From: Sphingomonadales bacterium UBA7473
GTDB taxonomy: Bacteria; Pseudomonadota; Alphaproteobacteria; Sphingomonadales; Sphingomonadaceae
Assembly (NCBI GenBank): GCA_002478575.1
Contig: DLOX01000291.1
Coordinates: 26,694 to 51,873, forward strand
Direction of reading: 5' to 3'
Length of the DNA stretch: 25,180 nucleotides
The translations under genes were made by a program, and so were the position numbers. Below, in pieces: positions 17,298 to 25,180 of this stretch (positions within the stretch are counted from its first letter, which is position 1; each line of letters begins with the position of its first letter). Below the pieces are notes generated by a model that saw only the letters and a program-made list of their open reading frames with translations, searched no databases and had not been told where the DNA came from.

Positions 17298-18460
17298 GAC
17301 CAGCGCACCTGCATCGATGTCCAGCCCGTGAACCAGTTGGAAGGCAGTCGCTGAGGCTCAGCAAGCAGTTCGATTTTACTCACGGCATCAAACATGGCGT
17401 TCAAGAACAGTCGGGTCTCCAACCGCGCCAAATGCGCACCGACGCAGAAATGTGCGCCAAGGCCAAAGCCGAGATGAGCATTGGTCTTGCGGTCCAGCAC
17501 CAATCGCTCTGGATCCGCAAATTGCTTCTCATCATGATTGGCGCTGGCAAACCACAGAACGACTTTTGCGCCCTTAGGCAATTGCGCGCCATGAAGCTCC
17601 ATTGCTTGCGCCGTTGTGCGCCGCATATGGGTGACAGGGGAAACGTACCGGCACATGTCTTCGATCAGCGGATCGACAAGCGAGCGATCCTGGGCAACTT
17701 TTACAAAATCTTCAGGTTGACGAGACAATTGCGCCAGGCCGCCCGTCATCAGAAAGCGCGTCGTTTCATTGCCAGCGACCGTCAGCAACATGAAATAGGC
17801 ATCTAGTGCCTCTTCATGCATATCAGCGGCAACCAGGGCGCTGGCGACATCGTCGGTTGGATGGCGACGCTTGTGATTGGATAGAGACCGGAAATAGCGA
17901 TAAAGCTCAGCTCGGGCCTCCGCCTGCTCTTCATTGCTGGCCCGAACATCAGACATTAAATTGGCCCAGTCGACCAAAGCCTCGCTCTCATCAGCGGGAA
18001 CGCCAAGCACATCGGCAATCACCATCATCGGCAATTTGATCGCGATCCGCTCCACAAAGTCGAATGGTTCGTTACGGCCCACTCCTTCGACCAGCGCCTT
18101 GCAAATGTCCGATATTCGCCCTTGCCGCCGCATGATCGAAGACCGGGCCAGCGAGGGAAGCACGATGTTGCGCAGCTTGCCATGAAGCGGCGGATCGCTG
18201 TTGTGCACGCTTGCATGGCCATGTCCCTCGGCGCGGCGGTTCTTGATTTGTGTGCCATGTCCTGAAAGGAAGCGTGCATTGTCTCTCGCAGCAGAGGCCA
18301 CATGGTCATAGCACACGAGCGACCAGAAACCGGGACCGTCTGGTTCTGGATTGAAATGGATTTGGTCTTGGTCGCGCAGTTGCTTGAACAGCCCATATTC
18401 TTGGGAAGCCGCAAAAGGCGCCAAGTCGAGCAAGTCGATCTCTTGGGCAAGCGCACTCAA
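17294..18460 (-). CDS. Cytochrome P450, bacterial class, CYP124/125/142-like features
   Basis: About 388 residues from the preferred start. Heme ligand motif FGLGAHFCVGAHLARLE (Cys339), I-helix oxygen-activation motif AGNETT (229-234), and SDPPLHGKLR in the C-helix region. The C-terminal WFTGWTSMQVRW resembles the sterol/branched-lipid group (CYP124, 125, 142), a resemblance recalled by eye. The K-helix motif reads IEDMCRY, so the usual ExxR is DxxR (D268, R271). It needs an external ferredoxin and reductase, which are not in the window. The start is uncertain: no ATG fits. TTG 18460 overlaps the tetR stop (TTGA) and gives a family-like N-terminus, while an upstream TTG at 18502 would add 14 residues inside tetR. 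It overlaps the SDR by 4 bases. Confidence 0.9.
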   Translation of the reverse strand: MSALAQEIDLLDLAPFAASQEYGLFKQLRDQDQIHFNPEPDGPGFWSLVCYDHVASAARDNARFLSGHGTQIKNRRAEGHGHASVHNSDPPLHGKLRNIVLPSLARSSIMRRQGRISDICKALVEGVGRNEPFDFVERIAIKLPMMVIADVLGVPADESEALVDWANLMSDVRASNEEQAEARAELYRYFRSLSNHKRRHPTDDVASALVAADMHEEALDAYFMLLTVAGNETTRFLMTGGLAQLSRQPEDFVKVAQDRSLVDPLIEDMCRYVSPVTHMRRTTAQAMELHGAQLPKGAKVVLWFASANHDEKQFADPERLVLDRKTNAHLGFGLGAHFCVGAHLARLETRLFLNAMFDAVSKIELLAEPQRLPSNWFTGWTSMQVRWS

Positions 18461-19113
18461 AAGGCTGCCCCAAACAAAGTGCGATACCAGATCAAGCCAC
18501 AAGCTTTGCCGAGCCGTTCCAGCTCTGCGTGATCCGGATCCTCAACCGCCAGCCCAACCAGCACATAGGCCATTTGTTCAGTCAGAGCGCTTAGCCCTTC
18601 AGCAACGGTATGCGTATCGCTGAGCGGAGCAATATGACCATTGGCGATGAGCTCCCTCAACCAACGATCAGTACGCGCGACAAAGCGACCGCGATTGGCA
18701 AGCCACTTGGTCCGGAATTCACTATCGCCGCTGCGGGCGGCCGCTTCCCGAGAAACCCGAAGCAGCAACCTATGGTCTGAATACTCGCGGAAGAACTGGA
18801 TGTTGCGCAGCTCCAGCTGCTCCAACGTCGGAACGCGACCATCGCCTGCCACCCGTCCGCTGATATCACGGAGCCGATCGTTCAGCCGGTCAAGCACAGC
18901 AGTAAGGATCGCATCCTTGTCCGCAAAATGGCGATAGAATAGCCCGTGGCTTATGCCCGCTTCCGCCACAATGTCTGCAACCCGAGCATTTTCATGACCA
19001 CGCGCGGAAAACACGGCCTCAGCCGCCGCCAAAAGCTTCTCGCGAGTCGCTTGCCCCTTTCGCGTGGGAGGCAGGGCAGGCGCCGTATCTGTCGCTGTAT
19101 TCTCGTTCGCCAA
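18457..19113 (-). CDS. TetR-family transcriptional regulator
   Basis: 218 residues. The N-terminal DNA-binding domain (about 20-75) contains a helix-turn-helix, ARVADIVAEAGISHGLFYRHF (43-63), closing in the typical YRHFADKDAIL. The C-terminal helical domain should bind a ligand and dimerise. The start is TTG 19113-19111 with AAGGAG 8 bases upstream; no better start is visible. It is first in the seven-gene minus-strand unit and divergent from an SDR gene. The inverted repeat between the two (19150-19171) is its likely operator, so the regulator probably represses both directions and itself. The ligand is presumably the pathway substrate or an acyl-CoA derivative (inference). Confidence 0.92.
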   Translation of the reverse strand: MANENTATDTAPALPPTRKGQATREKLLAAAEAVFSARGHENARVADIVAEAGISHGLFYRHFADKDAILTAVLDRLNDRLRDISGRVAGDGRVPTLEQLELRNIQFFREYSDHRLLLRVSREAAARSGDSEFRTKWLANRGRFVARTDRWLRELIANGHIAPLSDTHTVAEGLSALTEQMAYVLVGLAVEDPDHAELERLGKACGLIWYRTLFGAAF

Positions 19114-19149
19114 GACAAACTCTCCTTGCGTCTGAATGCCATTTTTGCG

Positions 19150-19171
19150 AAAGTGATGTCAATGTCACTTT
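19150..19171. promoter_or_regulatory. Inverted-repeat operator candidate in the tetR/SDR divergent gap
   Basis: Perfect arms AAAGTGA (19150-19156) and TCACTTT (19165-19171) are separated by 8 bases. The minus strand reads TTGACA at 19162-19157 inside the repeat, a good -35 box for tetR, although no strong -10 follows. Binding here would block both divergent promoters. Size and symmetry are typical of TetR-family sites. Confidence 0.6.
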
Positions 19172-19195
19172 TAAAAGGGCGAGAAGGAGAGCGAT

Positions 19196-19966
19196 ATGGG
19201 ACGGCTTGCAGGTAAAGTTGCGATCATCACTGGCGCAAGCGGCGGAATTGGCTCGGCAACTGCGGCTAAAATGCTTGCTGAAGGCGCGAGGCTCATGCTT
19301 GCTGGCCGGGATCAATCTCGCCTCGACTCTGTCGTGGCGCAACTTGGTGGTGGCGATTCGGTCGACAGTTGCGTTGGCAATCCTGCCGAGGAAGCAGATG
19401 TAATGGCGCTTGTTGCTGCAACCAAATCCCGCTTTGGCCAAGTTGATGTCCTCTTCGCCAATGCTGGGGCAGAAGGGGCCATCGCGCCCCTCACAAGCAT
19501 AAGCGTTGAAGATTTCGATCAAGTCCAACAGGTCAATGTACGCGGAACTTGGCTCGCCATTAAACATACCGCCCCGGCCATGATCGATGCAGGCGGCGGA
19601 TCGATTATCTGCACCAGCTCCGTTGCGGGCAGCGTCGGCGTCGCAGGCCTTGCTGCTTATGCGGCAAGTAAGCATGCGATCAATGGCCTGGTCCATGTCG
19701 CGGCTTTGGAATTTGGCAAGCTCGGCGTGCGGGTAAACTCTGTCGCTCCCGCTCCAATCGACAATGCCATGATGGATTCGATTGAGAAGCAAGCTTCCCC
19801 CGATGATCCGTCGCTTGCTCGGCAAGGCTTCAGCGCCCTCATCGCCATGGGCCGTTATGGGACCAACGAAGAAGTCGCCAATATCGTCGCTTTCCTTGCG
19901 AGCGATGAAGCGAAATATTGTACAGGCGGCATCTATCCTGTTGATGGGGGCTTTCTGGCAGCTTGA
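19196..19966 (+). CDS. Short-chain dehydrogenase/reductase (classical, FabG-like)
   Basis: 256 residues, the standard length for classical SDRs. TGASGGIG (12-19) binds the dinucleotide. R38 in AGRDQSR hints at NADP use. NAG (89-91), N114, the catalytic Ser in TSSVAG (141/142), and Tyr155 and Lys159 in YAASK complete the tetrad, and the C-terminus has the usual PVDGGFLAA. It is the only plus-strand gene in the window. AAGGAG lies 6 bases before the ATG. It shares the divergent control region with tetR, so it is probably induced together with the P450 operon and oxidises or reduces an intermediate of the same pathway. The substrate is unknown. Confidence 0.92.
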   Translation: MGRLAGKVAIITGASGGIGSATAAKMLAEGARLMLAGRDQSRLDSVVAQLGGGDSVDSCVGNPAEEADVMALVAATKSRFGQVDVLFANAGAEGAIAPLTSISVEDFDQVQQVNVRGTWLAIKHTAPAMIDAGGGSIICTSSVAGSVGVAGLAAYAASKHAINGLVHVAALEFGKLGVRVNSVAPAPIDNAMMDSIEKQASPDDPSLARQGFSALIAMGRYGTNEEVANIVAFLASDEAKYCTGGIYPVDGGFLAA

Positions 19967-20065
19967 GCGTCCAAGAACATCACAAGGAGGATCAAAACCA
20001 TTGATCGGATTCGAAGCTTCGCTCCTGGAGCGTCGGAGATGGTCGATTCTAAGTCAATGAAAACA
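19967..20065. other. 99-base gap between the plus-strand SDR and tRNA-Lys
   Basis: Convergent 3' ends meet here. A ribosome-binding-like AAGGAGG near 19983 has no gene after it, and a short stem (GCTCC/GGAGC near 20022-20032) lacks a T run. No convincing terminator is visible. Confidence 0.4.
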
Positions 20066-20141
<76 letters not shown>

Positions 20142-20169
20142 ATTCGCGGCGATTCGTCGCGGAGCAGGG

Positions 20170-20198
20170 CCATTAGCACCGGAGTTGCTGCACTGCAA
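20170..20198 (-). promoter_or_regulatory. Weak promoter candidate for tRNA-Lys
   Basis: The minus strand shows TTGCAG (20198-20193), a 17-base spacer and TAATGG (20175-20170), 28 bases ahead of the mature tRNA 5' end. The -35 overlaps a small hairpin (GTTGC/GCAAC, 20184-20199). The -10 match is poor, so this is tentative; the tRNA could also be read from the mre operon. Confidence 0.25.
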
Positions 20199-20209
20199 CG
20201 CCACATTCG

Positions 20210-21325
20210 TTAATAACGCAAACCGCCAATACGTCTGTTCTCGCGCTCTATCGACAAGATGATCCCAACACAGAGCATGACCGTCAGCATCGCTGTTCCT
20301 CCATGGCTGACCATTGGCAATGGAATGCCGACAACGGGCGCAAGGCCCATCACCATCATCAGGTTGATTGTGAAGTAGAAGAATATGGTCATGCCAAGCC
20401 CGGCGGCCGTGAGTTTGCCAAATTTGCTCTTCGCGTTAGTTGACACATTCATGGCCCAGCGGATGAAGGCGATGAAGGAGAAGATGATCACCAGCCCGCC
20501 CAGGAGACCCCATTCTTCAGCCATCGTAGCGAAGACAAAATCTGTATGACCTTCAGGAAGATATTCCAAATGACTTTGACTGCCGTTTAAGAATCCTTTG
20601 CCAAACACACCGCCCGATCCAATAGCAATTTTTGATTGGGTGATGTGGTAACCTGCACCGAGAGGATCATTTTCGGGATCGAGGAAGATCAGAACGCGCT
20701 TGCGCTGATACTCATGCAGCAGGAAGAAATAAGAGAGTGGCGAGATGATGGCGATGGCAATGACGCCGGCTATGAACAGTCGTAAAGGTAGGCCTGCCAA
20801 AAACATCACGCTGAGGCCCCCAGCTACAATCATCAGTGCCGTTCCAAGGTCAGGCTGGAGAATAACAAGTAAGGCAGGGAAGCCGACGGCGACGGCAGGT
20901 GGCCAGATTGCGGTCCATCCCCGAATTTCGCCTGCTGGAAGCAGATCATAGAAACGTGCGCAGGCCAAAATAATGGCCAGCTTCATGAGCTCAGAAGGTT
21001 GTAGTCGAATAAATCCGAGATCAAGCCACCTTTGGCTGCCCCCGCTGATCCCGCCAACGACTTCAACCCCGATCAGCAATATCAGGACAACGACATAGAG
21101 CGGGAAGGCGATGTCTTTCCAAAATGTCTCGCTGATGCGTGAAATGACAAGGGCAAGGGTCAGGAAAACCCCAAATCGGATGATATGCGATTGAGCCCAT
21201 GGCGTCATGCTGCCACCAGCCGCTGAATAGAGAACAATGGCTCCAAACCCGCCGATGAGGAGGAGTAGAAGGATCGGACGCCAAGACAAGTTGGCAATCG
21301 CTGGGGGGACGATACCGGGTGTCAC
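20210..21325 (-). CDS. rodA: Rod-shape SEDS peptidoglycan glycosyltransferase RodA (MrdB)
   Basis: 371 residues, about ten membrane segments. SEDS marks: QRWLDLGFIRLQPSE (98-112) with the conserved Glu112, QPDLGTA (157-163), and YLPEGHTDFVFATMAEEWG (255-273) with Asp262, the position of the catalytic Asp in the family. It polymerises lipid II into glycan strands at the inner membrane, together with PBP2. The start is GTG 21325-21323, overlapping the mrdA stop (GTGA). It is the last protein gene of the cell-shape operon. Confidence 0.96.
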   Translation of the reverse strand: MTPGIVPPAIANLSWRPILLLLLIGGFGAIVLYSAAGGSMTPWAQSHIIRFGVFLTLALVISRISETFWKDIAFPLYVVVLILLIGVEVVGGISGGSQRWLDLGFIRLQPSELMKLAIILACARFYDLLPAGEIRGWTAIWPPAVAVGFPALLVILQPDLGTALMIVAGGLSVMFLAGLPLRLFIAGVIAIAIISPLSYFFLLHEYQRKRVLIFLDPENDPLGAGYHITQSKIAIGSGGVFGKGFLNGSQSHLEYLPEGHTDFVFATMAEEWGLLGGLVIIFSFIAFIRWAMNVSTNAKSKFGKLTAAGLGMTIFFYFTINLMMVMGLAPVVGIPLPMVSHGGTAMLTVMLCVGIILSIERENRRIGGLRY

Positions 21326-23415
21326 GGCAATTCACCTTCTACGGATGGCGTCGCTTGCGGAAGCGGAGGTTCAGGCGAGGCAGCGGTCGGGGTCGCTTGG
21401 CGCGGCTTGGCATTCTCCACAGCTGTCCTTGTGTCAGTTTCGTTGGTGACGCCATTTGAACTATTATTGGCTCCTGCAGCATTTGCAGCTTCGGCTTCTG
21501 CAGCCTTGGCAGCTTGCTCGGCGGCATAACGGGGATCATTGGCGGCCATCCACGCCGATTGCTTTTTGGCCATCCGTTGCTGAACATTACCGCCCCAGCC
21601 AGCTTCCAGTGCCTCAAGAGCCGCCATGGCTTTGGCAGGGTCATAGAGATAGGTTAGTATATCCTTCGCGACAGGAGCAGCAGCTCTAGCGCCTCCAAGG
21701 CCATGGTCGATGACAACAGATGCCGCATAGCGAGGGTTGTCGGTTGGAGCATAACAGACGAAGAGACCATGATCGCGATACTTACGCGCACCCGATTGCC
21801 CGCGTTGAGAACCTTCAATGCGCCTTACTTGCGCTGTGCCCGTCTTTCCCGCCATCTTTACGCCCTCTAGCGGCAAGCGGCTTCCAACAGCTGTGCCAGC
21901 GGCATTCACGACCATGTCCATCCCTTCGCGAACGATCGCAAGATGCTCAGGCGGGAAGGGAAGAGGAGGCGCGGGTTTGCGCTTCCCAGCGAAGATATGG
22001 GGCATGAGCATCTTACCGGAAGCGATGCGAGCAGACATCACGGCAAGCTGGAAGGGGCTGGCGAGCATATAGCCTTGACCAATGGTCGCGTTAAGCGTGT
22101 CGGCGTTGCTCCATTCCTTGCCATATTTTTTCTGCTTCCACTTGCTGTCAGGCACAGTGCCATAGCGCTGCGAAGGGAAGGGAAGGTCAAACTCTTGGCC
22201 CAGACCTAGCTGTTTGGCGACTGGCGCAATAGCGTCATAGCCAATGCGTTTTCCCATAGCGTAGAAATAGGTGTTGCAGCTTTTCATGATGGCTGTGCGC
22301 ATCGTCATCGGGCCGTGGCGTCCCAAGCAACGGAATGTACGGTTTCCAAGCGTGTAGCCGCCGTTGCAATATACGACCTCATCCGGCTCCACGCCATTCT
22401 GCAGAAGTGCGAGGGCAACCATAGGCTTGAGCGTTGATCCAGGAGGATACAGACCCTGCAACGTCTTGTTGAGCAAAGGAAGATAATCATCCTGCTGCAA
22501 CATTTTCCATTCCAAACGACCAATGCCATCAGAAAAGCTGTTTGGGTCATATGCGGGCATTGACGTCATCGCCAAGATGTCACCCGTCAAGCAGTCAAAG
22601 ACGGTGACCGATCCGGACTCAATCCCCAAGCGGCGTGAGGCAAAGGCTTGGAGATTCGCATCAATCGTCAGCCGGATCGTTTTGCCGCTGACATCCGGCC
22701 TCGTCGCCAAATCGCGGATCAGTTTTCCGCGTGCAGAAACCTCGGTTCGTTTTGCACCGGGCTCTCCCCGGACGAGCAAATCTACCGTTTTTTCAATGCC
22801 ATCTTTGCCCACTTTGAATCCCGGCGTGATTAGAAGCGTGTCTTTGCTTTCTTCATATTGTTTGGCGCTGGCGGCCCCGACATAACCCAGCAAATGGGCA
22901 ACGCCCGCGCCTTCAGGATAGAAGCGGGCATAGCTTTGGGCGGGAGCCACGCCAGGCAAATCTTGAGCCCGGATGCTGACCGCTGCAAAGCGATCCCAGT
23001 CAAGATTGTCCGCAACTTGGACAGGCTGAAACCCGGCAGCTTTGCCCAGATCCTCTTTGATCTGATCAACTTCTTCCTGCGGCAAAGCAAGCAAGGATTG
23101 AAGTTCATCTAATACTCGATCCTTGTCGGCTAATCGATCTGGAATGATATCCACGCGAAAGGTCGTTTTATTAAGGGCCAAAGGCTTGCCGTTTCGATCA
23201 ACGACCCACCCCCGACGAGGTGGGATGAGGGTCAAGTTGATCCGATTATCTTCAGCTAGAAGCGTGTATTTCTCATTTTGAGCTACAGACAGCCAACCCA
23301 TGCGAGCAGCAAGCAAGCCACCGACTGCCAATTGGGCGGAGGTCAAAAAGAAGGAGCGCCTCGAAAAGGTAAAGGATTGCTGGGCTTCAGTGACGATCCG
23401 ATTGGGACGTTTCAT
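21322..23415 (-). CDS. mrdA: Penicillin-binding protein 2, class B transpeptidase (MrdA)
   Basis: 697 residues. One membrane anchor (about 20-44) precedes the pedestal domain, with R68-G69 in PPRRGWVVDRNG. The transpeptidase domain carries SxxK in GSTLK (S327, K330), SxN in SCN (379-381) and KTG in AGKTGTAQV (524-526). C350, C363, H367 and C380 lie where zinc-binding residues have been found in class B PBPs, although the set differs from E. coli. The C-terminal tail, about 75 residues beyond the catalytic domain, is low complexity, rich in Ala, Glu, Asn and Pro. It crosslinks sidewall peptidoglycan in the periplasm with RodA. It overlaps both mreD and rodA by 4 bases. Confidence 0.96.
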   Translation of the reverse strand: MKRPNRIVTEAQQSFTFSRRSFFLTSAQLAVGGLLAARMGWLSVAQNEKYTLLAEDNRINLTLIPPRRGWVVDRNGKPLALNKTTFRVDIIPDRLADKDRVLDELQSLLALPQEEVDQIKEDLGKAAGFQPVQVADNLDWDRFAAVSIRAQDLPGVAPAQSYARFYPEGAGVAHLLGYVGAASAKQYEESKDTLLITPGFKVGKDGIEKTVDLLVRGEPGAKRTEVSARGKLIRDLATRPDVSGKTIRLTIDANLQAFASRRLGIESGSVTVFDCLTGDILAMTSMPAYDPNSFSDGIGRLEWKMLQQDDYLPLLNKTLQGLYPPGSTLKPMVALALLQNGVEPDEVVYCNGGYTLGNRTFRCLGRHGPMTMRTAIMKSCNTYFYAMGKRIGYDAIAPVAKQLGLGQEFDLPFPSQRYGTVPDSKWKQKKYGKEWSNADTLNATIGQGYMLASPFQLAVMSARIASGKMLMPHIFAGKRKPAPPLPFPPEHLAIVREGMDMVVNAAGTAVGSRLPLEGVKMAGKTGTAQVRRIEGSQRGQSGARKYRDHGLFVCYAPTDNPRYAASVVIDHGLGGARAAAPVAKDILTYLYDPAKAMAALEALEAGWGGNVQQRMAKKQSAWMAANDPRYAAEQAAKAAEAEAANAAGANNSSNGVTNETDTRTAVENAKPRQATPTAASPEPPLPQATPSVEGELP

Positions 23416-23930
23416 GTGCTCAGCCGAATATGATCAAGATAGGCTGCCACCCGTGAAACCATTGGGAAAACGAGCACGGCCAACAGAATTTGCGGCAGGA
23501 TCATCAAAGCATTGGTATCCGCGAGGCCGATGTTCGCCATGAAAAGTCCGCCCAAAAGCACGAATAAAATCAAAATCCCTGCGACCACCCAATCCTGCAC
23601 TGCTTCTCGCCAAATCATCCGCCGATCAAGTAGGTCCATAGCAAAGAAAGCAAGGGTCCATAAGATCATTGATGAACCAATAGGCTGGCCGCTGACCAAA
23701 TCATCGAAAAGGGCAAGCGGCACCGGGGCCCAAACCGGAAATATGGTCCGGTGGAGCAATCGCCAAGCCACTAGCATCATGAAACCAAAGGGCGGGATAA
23801 TGGGTGCAGTGGCAATGATCGGCAGGATGGGAATGAGCGAGCCGACTATGATGCTCGCCACTGGAATGCCAATCAAGCGCCGTTGGGTCGGCATTTTCCC
23901 AATCCGGCGACGCGGCAACCTCTCCATCAT
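23412..23930 (-). CDS. mreD: Rod-shape-determining protein MreD
   Basis: 172 residues, about five membrane segments, basic N-terminus (MMERLPRRR). Sequence conservation in MreD is low, but the size, the PxxGFM and FDDLVSGQPIGSS segments (P-x-x-LF-D-D-L-x-G-P-x-G is typical of MreD) and the place between mreC and mrdA make the call secure. It is part of the inner-membrane elongasome. It overlaps mreC and mrdA by 4 bases. Two ATGs stand side by side at the start (23930 and 23927); the first is used here. Confidence 0.93.
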   Translation of the reverse strand: MMERLPRRRIGKMPTQRRLIGIPVASIIVGSLIPILPIIATAPIIPPFGFMMLVAWRLLHRTIFPVWAPVPLALFDDLVSGQPIGSSMILWTLAFFAMDLLDRRMIWREAVQDWVVAGILILFVLLGGLFMANIGLADTNALMILPQILLAVLVFPMVSRVAAYLDHIRLST

Positions 23931-24805
23931 TTTGCTCCAGGGGCGGCAGGATCCGGAGGCAGAATGAGGATCATGGGTTGTTCAACGATTGCAAAGTCAA
24001 AACGCGCAGGGTGGGCGAGGGGCACTGCCACCGTCTTGTCACGGCTTTGTCGGGTGGCGATCGCAACGGGAATACCCGGGCGGTAGAGGCCTCCCGTTCC
24101 AGAGGTGACAAAGACATCACCGACTTTGAAGGGATTTGCGCCGGCTGTTAGCGTTTGTAGTTCCATCCGCCCGTCACCGACACCAATTGCAAGGGCAGGG
24201 GCTCCGTCCGGCACTCGCTTCACAGGCACACGATTTTCATTATCGATGATAAGCAGCACGCGCGCCGAATGGCGGCCCACAGTTGCAACACGCCCAACTA
24301 GTCCTTCAGGCGACAGTACGACTTGGCCTTGCGCCACCCCATCTGAAGCGCCCGCCGCGAGAAGGGCATAACGTCTGCTGCTGGTGCCAGTTGAACTCAC
24401 GAGGCGCGCCGACACAATCTCGCCGTCGCTCGCTTCTACCAGCTTGGCAAGCCGCTTAAGGCGAGCAACTTCCATGGCGTCGCGCTGGCCTTGGATCAGC
24501 TTCTCTCGCGCGGCTTTCAATTCTGCCGACATGGCTTCATTCTTCGCCGCGGCATCCCAATAGGCCGAAACGCTTTCTGTGCCATCGCTGACGGTCATAA
24601 TCACCGCACGCCCTGTGCGTGAGAGCGGAGAGAATATGTCATCCAAGAAGGAGCGCAGTGCACTATTTCCCTTTGGATCGACATAAGCCGTGACAAGCAA
24701 AAGCGCACCCAGCAACATCCCGGCCACCGCGATCACATAGGTGGCAAAGAGGCTGAGTTGCGCCCGTTTCGAGAAACCGGGGCGCCGGGGAGAAGGCGGC
24801 GCCAT
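23927..24805 (-). CDS. mreC: Rod-shape-determining protein MreC
   Basis: 292 residues. One membrane segment (about 17-42) is followed by a coiled-coil stretch (about 80-118, KNEAMSAELKAAREKLIQ) and then the beta-rich MreC domain with SRRYALLAAGASDGVAQGQVV, GLVGRV and the conserved SGTGGLYRPGIPVA. It is a periplasmic scaffold that activates PBP2-RodA. It starts 13 bases after the mreB stop with GAAGG upstream, and its stop overlaps mreD. Confidence 0.95.
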   Translation of the reverse strand: MAPPSPRRPGFSKRAQLSLFATYVIAVAGMLLGALLLVTAYVDPKGNSALRSFLDDIFSPLSRTGRAVIMTVSDGTESVSAYWDAAAKNEAMSAELKAAREKLIQGQRDAMEVARLKRLAKLVEASDGEIVSARLVSSTGTSSRRYALLAAGASDGVAQGQVVLSPEGLVGRVATVGRHSARVLLIIDNENRVPVKRVPDGAPALAIGVGDGRMELQTLTAGANPFKVGDVFVTSGTGGLYRPGIPVAIATRQSRDKTVAVPLAHPARFDFAIVEQPMILILPPDPAAPGAK

Positions 24806-24818
24806 CGTCTGCCGCCTT

Positions 24819-25180
24819 CTAGGCTGAGATCAGGACGCCGCGGAAAACAGGGTCTTCCAACGCACGGCCCGTGCCCAACGCCACGCAGGTCAGCGGATCA
24901 TCCGCAACGGTGACGGGCAAGCCCGTTTCGTCACGCAAGACCTCATCAAGGCCGGAAAGCAAAGCGCCACCGCCAGTCAAAACAATGCCTTGCTCGACGA
25001 TGTCTGCCGCCAATTCAGGCGCTGTATTTTCGAGCGCGATACGCACGCCTTCAACAATGGTGCCCACTGGTTCGGCGAGAGCCTCCGCAATTTGGCCCTG
25101 GTTGATCGCGATTTCCTTTGGAACACCATTCACCAAATCGCGGCCCTTGATGTAAACCGTCAAGCCCACGCCATCGGCAG
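24819..25180 (-). CDS. mreB: Rod-shape actin homologue MreB, C-terminal part (5' end outside window)
   Basis: About 120 C-terminal residues are visible. The frame is open to the right edge, so the true start lies outside and the internal GTG at 25169 is not a start. ELAADIVEQGIVLTGGGALL, LDEVLRDETGLPVTVADDPL and CVALGTGRALE are highly characteristic of MreB; the LTGGGALL segment is the adenosine-binding motif of the actin fold. It polymerises on the inner membrane and guides the cell-wall elongation complex formed by the genes that follow. Confidence 0.96.
   Translation of the reverse strand, partial: ADGVGLTVYIKGRDLVNGVPKEIAINQGQIAEALAEPVGTIVEGVRIALENTAPELAADIVEQGIVLTGGGALLSGLDEVLRDETGLPVTVADDPLTCVALGTGRALEDPVFRGVLISA

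Noticed and set aside
19019..19825. 268-codon minus-strand frame opposite the plus-strand SDR
   Set aside because: It overlaps both tetR and the well-supported SDR, and its composition is unlike protein.

Overview
The window looks like a chromosomal segment of a moderately GC-rich alphaproteobacterium, most likely a sphingomonad. Supporting signs are the abundant SDR, P450 and TonB-receptor catabolic genes, TonB-receptor style typical of that order, and the mreB-mreC-mreD-mrdA-rodA order. All genes except one SDR lie on the minus strand, so the window is best read from right to left.

Right end (25180-20210): a tightly packed cell-shape operon, mreB (3' part only) > mreC > mreD > mrdA (PBP2) > rodA. 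Most junctions are 4-base stop/start overlaps. It is followed by tRNA-Lys(CUU) at 20066-20141.

Middle (19966-11697): a plus-strand SDR gene is divergent from a seven-gene minus-strand unit: tetR regulator > cytochrome P450 > SDR > histidine phosphatase > TonB-dependent receptor > APH/ACAD10-type kinase > small unknown protein. Gaps are -4 to 43 bases. The 82-base divergent gap carries a clear inverted repeat, a likely operator for the TetR protein. I infer an inducible uptake and catabolic module for a hydrophobic, perhaps steroid- or terpenoid-like or fatty acid-like compound. The P450 would hydroxylate it, the SDRs oxidise it, and the kinase could phosphorylate a hydroxylated intermediate. 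No substrate can be named from the sequence.

Left part (11070-1): a two-partner secretion locus. An FhaC/ShlB-type outer-membrane transporter (tpsB) is coupled by a one-base stop/start overlap (TAATG) to a giant exoprotein (tpsA). The exoprotein reads without interruption from 9271 off the left edge (at least 3,090 codons). Its architecture is signal peptide, TPS secretion domain, Gly-rich beta-helix region, two duplicated GLUG-motif modules, 16 MBG/YDG-type repeats of about 77 residues, and an acidic tail that leaves the window. The MBG repeats show a 927-bp (309-residue, four-domain) higher-order periodicity. A CtrA-like site lies upstream of tpsB.

The 626-base stretch 11071-11696 has no convincing gene. 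No rRNA, CRISPR array, insertion sequence or phage gene was seen.
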